From Planctomycetota bacterium (GTDB lineage Bacteria; Planctomycetota; UBA1135; UBA2386): DNA of 64,000 nt. The notes under the pieces are model-generated. The model did no database searches. It was not told the DNA's origin and saw only the letters and a program-made list of their open reading frames with translations. A program made the position numbers and the translations under genes. The DNA is taken from the NCBI GenBank assembly GCA_025459175.1, contig JALORC010000038.1, positions 33,515-97,514 on the forward strand, written 5' to 3'. Positions 32,171 through 39,618 of the stretch are shown here, in pieces (position 1 is the first letter of the stretch; each line of letters begins with the position of its first letter).

Positions 32171-34627
32171 TCAGCGGCCGCTGCCAGCCGGCGCGCACTG
32201 CCGCAGCGCCACCTCCAGTTGCCCCGCATCGACCTGCAGCTCCACCAGGTCACCATCGCGCCAGGTGCCGGCATCGAGCGCCCCCGGCTGCACCGCGATC
32301 GGCGCGGCGGTGCGCGCCCCGCGCAACTGCAGGCGCAACCGCAACCGCGAACCGTTCGCCGCCGACAGCGTGACCTTGCCATCCCGCAACTGCGTCGGCA
32401 GTTCGCCACCGCGCCGCGCTGCGGCCACCATCGCCGCGGCGCGCAGCTCGGGGCGCAGCTCGCCGACGTCGGCACGTTCGCCATCGCGCTGCCAGAGCAG
32501 CGCCACCGTCGTGCCCGGCGGCAGGCTCGCGGCCGCCGGCCACTGCAGCAGCAACCGCGGCAGCGGCCGCAGCACGAGTCCCACGTCGCCAGCCACGGCC
32601 GGCTGCTCGACGAGCTCGTGACCGGGCGCCCAGACCGCGAGCTCCACCGCGCCCGGAACGACGAGCATCGTGCCGCGCCCTCCACGATCGCCGTAGCGAT
32701 CGACCGACCAGCGCGTGTCGTCGGCGCCGACCGGTCGCCACGCGATCGACGTGTCCTGGCAAGGCACCCCGGCCGGATCCGTGACCCGCACCACGATCTG
32801 CGGCGCGATGCCGCGCAGGTCGATCGCCGCCAGCGCGGCCGCGTCCTGGACCTGACCACCGACGATCGTGATCCGACGCTCCACCAACGTCAGCCAACCC
32901 ACCGCGGCGATCAGGCGGTACTCACCATCGACCAGGCCCTCGGCCGAGAACCGCTGCCGCCCGGCGGCGGCGGCACCGAACACCGTCGACGCCACGGCCG
33001 TTCCCGGCGCATCGTTCCGCAGCAGGCTCACGACCAGCGAGTTCCATTCCGGCGCCACCAAGAAGCCCACCTCGAGCTGCACCGCCGCCGCGACCTCGAG
33101 CACGACGTCCCGAGCCCCGGGTGCGAAGGAACGCGCGCGTTCCCCGGTGACGTTGCCGTCGACGACGACCCGGTAGTCGGTTTCGTCGGCCAGCCCGTGC
33201 ACCTCGAATCGCCCCTCACCGTCGAGGGTCACCTGCTGTCGGGTCGCGCGCCCGAAGGCCTGGCCGGCCGGCCAGCTGGAGACGTGCACGCGCAGCGACG
33301 CGAGCAGCGCCTTCGGCTCGGCGGCGCCGCGCACGACCACCCGACCGGCGACCAGCAGCGGCAGCGGCTTCAGCACGACGTCACCGACCTGGTTGCGACC
33401 GGGGCCCGGCTCGGCCTGCAGCACGAGCTCGGTCGCGAGGTCGCCCGCGTGGACGAACACGCGCGGGTCGTTCGGAGAGTTGTCCACTGGCACCAGGAAG
33501 CGGCCGCCCGAATCGGCGGGCAGCTGCTGTTGCGAACCACGCCGCAGTTCGCCACCGTGCGGCCACGGACTGCCGTCCTCGCGGACCAATCGGCCCTGCA
33601 ACCAGCAACTGCCCGGTTCGATCGGCACCTCGACGCGCATCACTTCACCGGCGCGCTGCGGCCCCGAGAAGTGGCGGCCGGCATACCAATCCGTGCGCCC
33701 GAGCAGCTCCAGCGTTGCACCGACGAGCACGCGCTCGAAGCGGGCGCTGCCGTCCGCCGCCCACGGCACCGTGTGGATCTGCCGTTGCAGCGACCGCACC
33801 GGGCGATCGTCGGGCCTCAGCACGGCCTGCAACCGGTCGCCCGGCACCAGCGGCCACGCCGCGCCATCGGGCCCGCGCAACATCAGTTCGAGGCTGCCGG
33901 TCGGCGGCACCGGCACCGGGATCGGCGCGCCGGGCAACCGCTCGTGATCCAGAACGTGCACCACGGTCGCGCCGTCGCCGCCGGTCAGCTGCGGCTGCAG
34001 CGACAGCGTGTGCAGCACCGCACCGTCGAGTTCGGGCCGCGCCAGCCGCACTCCGAGGCGCCCGTTCCCCAGCAGCTGCGCATGCGGCAGTTCCGCCAGC
34101 CCGTCGGCATCACTCGGCAACAGCAGCGTCGACCACGGTGGCACGTCCACGCCGGCGCGGCGCCACACCGCCGTCAGCGCCACGCGCACGCCGGCGACCG
34201 GACGGCCTTCGCCATCGACGGTGCGCACACGCAACGCGGTGTCGACGTCCATCGCCAACTCCGCGCTCGCCTCCGAACGGCGCACGAAGCACTCGCCATA
34301 GCGTTCGCCGGCGCGAGCCACCACACGAGCCCATCGCTCGATCGTCAGCTCGACCCGGCCATCGGCGGCCGTCAACGAGCGCTGGCCGCCCGCGCGCACG
34401 GGCGGCTCCGGATCGCGGCGAGCGTCGGCGAGCTCTTCGTCGGACTCGCCGCGTCGGCGTTCGAGCCACCAGACCTCGGCGGCCGGCACCACTTCGCCGG
34501 TGGCCCGATCGCGCACCGTGAGCTGCACGGTGCCCGGCACGGGCACCTGTGTGCGCAGCGCGTCCTGGGCCCGAACCGCGCCGAGCGCGAGCAACGACCA
34601 CCAACCGACAGCTGCGAGCTTCTTCAT
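32171..34627 (-). CDS. Secreted carboxypeptidase-regulatory-like multidomain protein
   Basis: 818 aa with a signal peptide (MKKLAAVGWWSLLALGAVRAQ). It opens with VQLTVRDRATGEVVPAAEVWW and continues as seven or so beta-sandwich repeats of the same type as the extracytoplasmic part of the fused sigma protein next door, with recurring VDGEGRPVAGVRV, GPDGAAWPL, LVREDGSPWP and DGEGRFEVHGLADETDYRV. No catalytic motif or membrane anchor is visible, nor the C-terminal module seen on other secreted proteins. The convergent neighbour of the fused sigma factor, it may be a paralogue of its sensor part or a target. A GTG at 34630 would add one residue. Confidence 0.8.
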   Translation of the reverse strand: MKKLAAVGWWSLLALGAVRAQDALRTQVPVPGTVQLTVRDRATGEVVPAAEVWWLERRRGESDEELADARRDPEPPVRAGGQRSLTAADGRVELTIERWARVVARAGERYGECFVRRSEASAELAMDVDTALRVRTVDGEGRPVAGVRVALTAVWRRAGVDVPPWSTLLLPSDADGLAELPHAQLLGNGRLGVRLARPELDGAVLHTLSLQPQLTGGDGATVVHVLDHERLPGAPIPVPVPPTGSLELMLRGPDGAAWPLVPGDRLQAVLRPDDRPVRSLQRQIHTVPWAADGSARFERVLVGATLELLGRTDWYAGRHFSGPQRAGEVMRVEVPIEPGSCWLQGRLVREDGSPWPHGGELRRGSQQQLPADSGGRFLVPVDNSPNDPRVFVHAGDLATELVLQAEPGPGRNQVGDVVLKPLPLLVAGRVVVRGAAEPKALLASLRVHVSSWPAGQAFGRATRQQVTLDGEGRFEVHGLADETDYRVVVDGNVTGERARSFAPGARDVVLEVAAAVQLEVGFLVAPEWNSLVVSLLRNDAPGTAVASTVFGAAAAGRQRFSAEGLVDGEYRLIAAVGWLTLVERRITIVGGQVQDAAALAAIDLRGIAPQIVVRVTDPAGVPCQDTSIAWRPVGADDTRWSVDRYGDRGGRGTMLVVPGAVELAVWAPGHELVEQPAVAGDVGLVLRPLPRLLLQWPAAASLPPGTTVALLWQRDGERADVGELRPELRAAAMVAAARRGGELPTQLRDGKVTLSAANGSRLRLRLQLRGARTAAPIAVQPGALDAGTWRDGDLVELQVDAGQLEVALRQCAPAGSGR

Positions 34628-35029
34628 CACGATTCGCCAGGACTGGGGGACCGCCGTTCGCCTTCCAGCCTGGTGGAAAATCAGCTGTCAACGGTGCGCG
34701 GCGTGACCGGTTCAACCGTTCAACCGGAGCCGCGCTCGCCGCGACCCCGACGAGTTCCACAAGCACTGCTGGCCCGCCCCCAGACCCGCGCGTGCGCATC
34801 GGCCCACGCCGCGCTACGCGGGTCAGCGGCGGCCAAGAAAAAGGGGGCGCGACAAGCGCTTCGCCGTTTGCTCCAAGAAACCTGTAAGGCGCAGGAGCGG
34901 AACGGGCTAACGCGACCTGCTGGACGAGGTTACGAGGGTGGCAGGACGGCAGGCGGGGTTCACGGATGATCCTGAACCGCAGCATGAACCGCCCATGCGC
35001 CCAAGCAACTCATGGCTCATCATACGATA
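34628..35029. other. 402-bp gene-free interval with two inverted repeats
   Basis: No gene, tRNA-like or rRNA-like sequence is seen. TTCCAGCCTGGTGGAA (34663-34678) is an imperfect palindrome with 5-bp arms, and CCGGTT...AACCGG (34707-34712/34722-34727) surrounds a CAACCGTTC core containing a repeated TTCAACCG. Both lie upstream of the secreted-protein start at 34627 and may be regulatory. The composition drops from about 34960 onward, the left edge of the low-G+C island. Confidence 0.4.
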
Positions 35030-36235
35030 TCAAGCCCCGGCCAGCCCCCTCTTTGACCGATAATTCCACTGATGACTCAGCTGGGCCCAGTAGCAGGCAA
35101 AAAGAGCTGGATCAGATCGCTTCTCCACAAAAAACTGTGGACGCTCAGAAGCAAAATCTGAGCCAACCAACATAGGATGAATGACGAGGGCCGCATTTTC
35201 GGCGTCTGGGTCGATCACTATCGCCCCAAATGGTATGATATCGTAAAACTTAACCTCAAACCGGATGCGCTCAAATGGACCCATAGACTTACGAAGTCTG
35301 CGAAACGCGCTCTCTGCGAATTTCAACTGTTTCGCGTAGGAAAAGGTATCGGCAGTCGAAGGCCCTGCCGCTTGCCATACCTTGACACCAGGACCAAACA
35401 TCTTGTCACCCATGGCAATTCCAAATCGTGCCGTCGGGTTGCGACACAAGAACTCACAGATAGCTTGATGGGTTTTTTCGTGCCTCGCAAGAAACTGCAG
35501 ACTCTGTCCAAAGACCAGCACTCGCTCCCGGGCCAACTTGACCGCATTATCAGCCCGAAGGGGACATTCTTTGGCCTTTGCCGAGTAAGGCAGCCGCCCA
35601 GTGACACCTGACCAGTCATACACAGCAGAACTGGCGGCCTCGACCACCTCACCCACAACGTCTCTGCTCGCCTGGCTCAGACGATCTATCGCCTCTATCC
35701 GATTCACCTCAAGGTAATCGGCAAGATACCCCACCATACACCTCACCTCGTCAACTACACTGATCTGTGAACTCTGCCATTTGCGAAGAGTCCGAGGCAC
35801 ATGATCCGGACCGAAGCCCGCAACCCTGGCAACAACGATTTTCATCAAACGCACATCTTCCGCGCTCCCGCCGGACTTCGGAGTCGCCAAGTATGATGCT
35901 ATGCCGCACTCCCCCACCACCCAATCGCTAGCCATGGCAGCACTCGATGCGATGAGGAGAAAGACGTCCGAGTCTGCCATTCTCTCGTGCAACGTGGACT
36001 GCCAATCTGAGGCAACCGGAACTGCGCCATGATGAATGGCCAGAAACACCTCAACCGTGCGCCCGAATGCAACGTCTAGCAGATTCTTCACCCGAAGCGC
36101 AAGTTCGGCATCCAGCCGGGAGTGTGACAGAAACACTTTTCTCATCTTTGATATAGGACTCATCCCCATGACGGATTGACCACATGCCGCAAACTCGGTC
36201 CGAACATTACTTCACTCACGCTTCCTAGTGTAGCG
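34960..36235. mobile_element. Low-G+C genomic island carrying the TIR gene
   Basis: Across this stretch base composition falls to about half G+C by eye, with codons such as AAA, ATA and TTT common, while genes on both sides are about 70% G+C with GC-dominated third positions. Transitions are abrupt near 34960 and 36235. I see no integrase, transposase, tRNA or obvious flanking direct repeat, so the mechanism of entry is unknown. Recent horizontal acquisition is an inference from composition. Confidence 0.65.
35030..36169 (-). CDS. TIR-domain protein with C-terminal PLD-like effector/sensor domain (candidate anti-phage or signalling NADase)
   Basis: 379 aa from the ATG at 36169 (Met3 or Met9 are alternatives). 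Residues 10-125 form a TIR domain: strand RKVFLSHSRLD, then a helix, VEVFLAIHHG, WQSTLHERMADSDVFLLIAS and SDWVVGECG, whose Glu87 is positioned as the catalytic glutamate of TIR NADases (S-x-W-x-x-x-E). A helical middle (about 130-205) follows, then a C-terminal alpha/beta domain (ERVLVFGQSLQFLARH, ARFGIAMGDKM, VKFYDIIPFGAIVIDPD, RPQFFV) resembling PLD-like folds found with other signalling modules but without HKD motifs. It is the only gene of a low-G+C island. Bacterial TIR proteins act in Thoeris, CBASS and related defence; no partner gene is adjacent, so it may work alone. Confidence 0.8.
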   Translation of the reverse strand: MGMSPISKMRKVFLSHSRLDAELALRVKNLLDVAFGRTVEVFLAIHHGAVPVASDWQSTLHERMADSDVFLLIASSAAMASDWVVGECGIASYLATPKSGGSAEDVRLMKIVVARVAGFGPDHVPRTLRKWQSSQISVVDEVRCMVGYLADYLEVNRIEAIDRLSQASRDVVGEVVEAASSAVYDWSGVTGRLPYSAKAKECPLRADNAVKLARERVLVFGQSLQFLARHEKTHQAICEFLCRNPTARFGIAMGDKMFGPGVKVWQAAGPSTADTFSYAKQLKFAESAFRRLRKSMGPFERIRFEVKFYDIIPFGAIVIDPDAENAALVIHPMLVGSDFASERPQFFVEKRSDPALFACYWAQLSHQWNYRSKRGLAGA

Positions 36236-36261
36236 CGTCGGGATCGTACGCTGACGCCCGA

Positions 36262-38439
36262 CTACTTCGGCCCGCCGACGCTCGGCGGCTCGCGCCCGGC
36301 CAGCTTGCACAGGTGCACGACCGCCGGATCGACGACCTGCTTGCCCTTGCGCACCAGCACCTCGTGGCCGGCGAACGCGCGCAGCATCGCCTCGGCCCAC
36401 GCGGTCTTCGCCGCCTTGCCCTTCACGGTGCCACCGAGCGCCTCGAGCCGCGCCGCGAACGCGCGCGAGACCTTGGGCTCCTTGTTGCGTGCCGGCGCGG
36501 TCAGGTAGCTCTCGACCGCCGCGCGGCACCGGCTCGTGAAGCCGGCTTCGCCGTCGATGCCGCGCCAGCAGCGCGCGAGCAGCACGTCGTCGGCACAGCC
36601 TTGCCGTTCGAGCGCCGCCAGCAGTTCACGATGGCCCGCCGCGTCGGCCGGCGGCGGCAGCGCGCGCAGCCGCGCATGGCCGAGCTGGTGCACCGTGCGG
36701 CGATACAGCGCGTGCTCCTGGTCGTCGAGCCGACCGGCGACCGCGGCGTCGAACGCATCGACCAGCGCGAGCGCACCGGCCGCATCCGCGGCGGCGATCG
36801 TGGTGTCGACCATCGCCAGCGCGAACGGGTTGCGGCGCAGCGCCGCCTGCACGAACGCGACCGCCTGCGCCGGCCGCTCGGCCTCCGGCAGCGCGTTCCA
36901 GACTCGCACCAGCACCAGCGCATCGACGAACGACGCGAGCCCGTGGTTGCAGCCCCACGCGACCGACTGATGGAACACCATGCCGCGCCGCCCGCCGCGG
37001 TCGTCGTGGTTCCATCCTGCGTGCACCGTCGTCACCTCGTCGCCGCCGGTCGCGTACTGCTCCCCGACGCAGCGATAGCGACCGGTCGCCGGGTCGTGCT
37101 CCATGCGCACCAGCGCGCAGTGCCCCGGCTGTCCGGCGGTCGATGCCGGCACCCCGACGATGCGCCACGTGCGCGCGCCGATGTTGCCCATCGTCCCGCA
37201 CACGCCGCCGTCCTTCCACATCATCTGGATCGAGCCGTAGGCGAACGGGAACGGCGACAGCCGCCGCGCCGACTGCATGTCGAACTGCTGCGCGATGCCG
37301 CCGATGTACTCGCCGTAGGTCTCGAGCTCGCCGTGGTCGCGGAAGCGGAGCCAGATGGCCTCGCGTTCGCGCAGCGGCTGGTCGTCCGCGGCCAGCATCA
37401 GCAGCAGCGGCCACGGCGCCTGCAACGGGAAGCGCGGCCAGCGGCGCGCCTGCTTCATCTCGGCCGCGAACGCATGGCGGTCGTTGCGCACCAACCACGC
37501 CATCGACTCCGCCATCGACGGCGCCCGGTCGCGCTGCATCGGCATGCGTCCCTTGCGGCGGTACGCGTCGAGGAACAACGTGTGCGCGGCGGCGATGCGT
37601 TCGCGCAGCGCCTGGTCGCCGATCGCCTCGGTGGAGTACCAGTGCACAGCGCGATCGCCGGTGTCGAGCCGCAGCCCGGGATGGCCGTGCGCCGCCATGT
37701 ACGACTCGAACTCGGCCTGCAGCGACGCACTCGCGATCACATCGGCGGCGACCAGCGGCCGCAGCACCTGCCTGGTGACCTCGACCGCCTTGCCGCGCGG
37801 TTTGGCGACCCCTCGTTCGTCGTAGACGAGCGGCGGCAGCTCCTTGCTGCGCTGCTCGACCTCGATCGGAGCGTGGTCCTCGAGGAAGTTGACGATGTGG
37901 TCATCGCGATCGAGCGTGCGGCCCGGGTCCTTGGTCGCGACCGGCTGCCGCGGATCGCCCGGGATCGTCAGCACGAGCGGCGCCCGCGGCGTCACCGAGG
38001 GCAGCGCCGGAGTGCCTTCACCGTCGCCGTCGTTCCACCCCGATGCCTCGTCGCGCGCCAGCATGTACGAACGCTGGATCGCGAACGCGAGCGCCAACTG
38101 CGGGTGGTCGCGACGGACGAGCTCCGGGCCGAGATCGAGTTCGAGCGAACGCAGCGCCAGCAGCACCGGCAGCGGATCAGCGCGGCAGCCCCACACCGAC
38201 GCACGTCGCACCGGGTCGGCATCGACGAAGGCCAGGAAGTCGGCCGGCAGCTCGATGCCTCGAGTGCTGCACGCGGCGAGCGTGTTGCTGCGCGCGACGT
38301 CGAGATGCGCGGCGATGCGCGCGGCGAAGCCGTCGTCGGCGACCGTCGGCGACTGGGCCGGTGCGATCGCCGCAGCCACCAACAGCGCGACCAGCCACGG
38401 CGCACCCGCGGTGCGGGGGCGGCAGTTCGAGTGGAGCAT
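36262..38439 (-). CDS. Large secreted protein with a transglutaminase-like Cys/His arrangement, function unknown
   Basis: 725 aa with a signal peptide (APWLVALLVAAAIAPAQ). Mostly helical, Ala/Arg-rich, no family recognised over the full length. Around residues 410-446 the sequence KDGGVCGTMGNIGARTWRIV, then GVPASTAGQPGHCALV, resembles the active-site region of transglutaminase-like cysteine peptidases, G-x-C-G-x-x-A...R..G.PA....G..H, with Cys414 and His440 as nucleophile and base; the third residue is unassigned. The N-terminal 400 residues could be a binding region. It is 13 bp downstream of the small secreted protein gene on the same strand, so the two are likely co-transcribed. Confidence 0.68.
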   Translation of the reverse strand: MLHSNCRPRTAGAPWLVALLVAAAIAPAQSPTVADDGFAARIAAHLDVARSNTLAACSTRGIELPADFLAFVDADPVRRASVWGCRADPLPVLLALRSLELDLGPELVRRDHPQLALAFAIQRSYMLARDEASGWNDGDGEGTPALPSVTPRAPLVLTIPGDPRQPVATKDPGRTLDRDDHIVNFLEDHAPIEVEQRSKELPPLVYDERGVAKPRGKAVEVTRQVLRPLVAADVIASASLQAEFESYMAAHGHPGLRLDTGDRAVHWYSTEAIGDQALRERIAAAHTLFLDAYRRKGRMPMQRDRAPSMAESMAWLVRNDRHAFAAEMKQARRWPRFPLQAPWPLLLMLAADDQPLREREAIWLRFRDHGELETYGEYIGGIAQQFDMQSARRLSPFPFAYGSIQMMWKDGGVCGTMGNIGARTWRIVGVPASTAGQPGHCALVRMEHDPATGRYRCVGEQYATGGDEVTTVHAGWNHDDRGGRRGMVFHQSVAWGCNHGLASFVDALVLVRVWNALPEAERPAQAVAFVQAALRRNPFALAMVDTTIAAADAAGALALVDAFDAAVAGRLDDQEHALYRRTVHQLGHARLRALPPPADAAGHRELLAALERQGCADDVLLARCWRGIDGEAGFTSRCRAAVESYLTAPARNKEPKVSRAFAARLEALGGTVKGKAAKTAWAEAMLRAFAGHEVLVRKGKQVVDPAVVHLCKLAGREPPSVGGPK

Positions 38440-38451
38440 GGTCCGGTTCGC

Positions 38452-39168
38452 CTACAGCACGCGGACCAATCGGCCGTTGGTCGCCGAGAAGCCCTGCGGG
38501 CCGGCCGCGTCGATCGCGAACGCCTGCACCGTGAACTGCACGCCACCGCTGCCGAGCGGCAGCGGGAACGGGAACGTCCCGGCCCCCGCCGCATCGAACG
38601 GCACCGCCGCGGTGCCCAGCACACTGCCGAGCAGCAGCTGGCAGCCGAGCACCGGCAGGCTCGTCTGGCCGATGCCGAAGCCGAGCACCGCGATCGAGCC
38701 GGGCAGGCCGTTGCCGATGCCGAGGTCGAGCGTGCTGCCCGATGGCGGGCAATCGCTGTTGGCGCTCAACACCGGCACGCCGGGCCCGCCGGCGCAGCCG
38801 CTGCCGTAGCTGCCATCGCAGCCGACGCTGACACACGGGCTCGCCACGTTGCTGTTGTTGCCGTGCACCATGTAGACCGAGACGCCCGGGCCGAACGCGG
38901 CCGTGAACGCGGTCGAAGGCAGCGTCACCGTGACCTGCGTGCCCTGGGTGCAGAACACGTTCGCGAAGTGCACCAGCGGGCCGTTCTGCGTGCAGTTCGC
39001 GTTGCTGAGGCGCAGGTGCGCGCAGGTCGCGAAGTTCTTGCCGTAGACGACGGTGACGTCGCCGTTGGCGAGCACGGTCACGCTCTGCAGCGAGACCTGG
39101 TCCTGGGCAGCGGCGGTAGCGGTGACGACCGCGGCGCAGAGCGCCGCACGGAGCAGGAGATCAGGCAT
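38452..39168 (-). CDS. Small secreted protein carrying the shared C-terminal module
   Basis: 238 aa with a signal peptide (MPDLLLRAALCAAVVTATAAAQ). The N-terminal half is an Ig/IPT-like stretch (VSLQSVTVLANGDVTVVYGK) with paired cysteines (Cys at CAHL, CTQN, CTQG, CVSVGC). From GSGCAGGPGVPVLS onward it is the module shared with the secreted proteins at 27425, 39619, 41911 and 55084: LGCQLLL, then a G-x-G turn, FTVQAFAID and a SATNGRLVRVL end. First gene of a pair with the transglutaminase-like protein. Confidence 0.78.
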   Translation of the reverse strand: MPDLLLRAALCAAVVTATAAAQDQVSLQSVTVLANGDVTVVYGKNFATCAHLRLSNANCTQNGPLVHFANVFCTQGTQVTVTLPSTAFTAAFGPGVSVYMVHGNNSNVASPCVSVGCDGSYGSGCAGGPGVPVLSANSDCPPSGSTLDLGIGNGLPGSIAVLGFGIGQTSLPVLGCQLLLGSVLGTAAVPFDAAGAGTFPFPLPLGSGGVQFTVQAFAIDAAGPQGFSATNGRLVRVL

Positions 39169-39280
39169 GGCGAGGGCTGGGACAGCTGGGGCGGCCCGCA
39201 GGATACCGGACCGCGGCCACTTTCCCGCGGTCACGGCGGGTGAGAACACGTTTGCCGTCCGGGCCAGTCGCCAGCGCCAG

Positions 39281-39286
39281 TAGAGT
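39281..39286 (+). promoter_or_regulatory. -10 element of the SEC-C gene (leaderless)
   Basis: TAGAGT is followed by exactly six bases and the ATG at 39293. No clear -35 box. Confidence 0.5.
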
Positions 39287-39292
39287 GCGCCG

Positions 39293-39526
39293 ATGACGAA
39301 GACCGGCCGCAACGACCCCTGCCCGTGTGGCTCGGGCAAGAAGTTCAAGAAGTGCTGCGCGCTGGTCGCGCCGCCGGCCGCGGCGGTCCCAGCTCCGGTC
39401 GATGACGTGCCGCCGCCGACCGATCAGTCACCGACGACCGGCGGCGGTCGCACCTGGGTGCCGCTGCAGCACCAGCAACCGACGCTGCGACCGAGCAAGT
39501 TCGGCCGCAAGAAGAACCGAGCGTGA
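39293..39526 (+). CDS. SEC-C metal-binding motif protein
   Basis: 77 aa. The N-terminus has the complete SEC-C zinc motif ([17 protein letters not shown]: Cys10, Cys12, Cys21, Cys22), as at the C-terminus of SecA, where it binds Zn2+ and SecB or the ribosome. The remainder is a Pro/Ala-rich linker and a basic tail (KFGRKKNRA), both likely flexible. The small size suggests an accessory protein-export or RNA/ribosome-binding factor. It is convergent with the surface-protein gene at 39619. Confidence 0.85.
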
Positions 39527-39554
39527 GCGTCGGTCGGGGCGGGCGGAAACGAAC

Positions 39555-39586
39555 GCGGGCCCGGTGACCGAGGTCACCGGGCCCGC
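39555..39586. terminator. 32-bp perfect inverted repeat (bidirectional terminator)
   Basis: GCGGGCCCGGTGACC (39555-39569) and its exact complement GGTCACCGGGCCCGC (39572-39586) are separated by only GA, giving a 15-bp stem. It lies between convergent genes ending at 39526 and 39619, the expected place for a bidirectional terminator. Confidence 0.8.
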
Positions 39587-39587
39587 T

Positions 39588-39605
39588 GCAGTTCCCGGGA
39601 ACTGC
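39588..39605. terminator. Second perfect palindrome (18 bp)
   Basis: GCAGTTCCCGGGAACTGC is a perfect palindrome starting one base after the 32-bp inverted repeat. It lies 14 bp from the stop of the surface-protein gene on the minus strand, so it can serve as that gene's terminator. Confidence 0.6.
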
Positions 39606-39618
39606 TTCCGAGCCGCGA

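Noticed and set aside
34850..34930. tRNA-like segment near the island edge that could be an attachment site
   Set aside because: No acceptor stem or credible anticodon arm could be folded, and no matching repeat lies on the other side of the island.
34966..35611. Short plus-strand frames inside the low-G+C island
   Set aside because: They are antisense to the TIR gene and show no family or start signal; the TIR frame covers the island with a coherent domain order.
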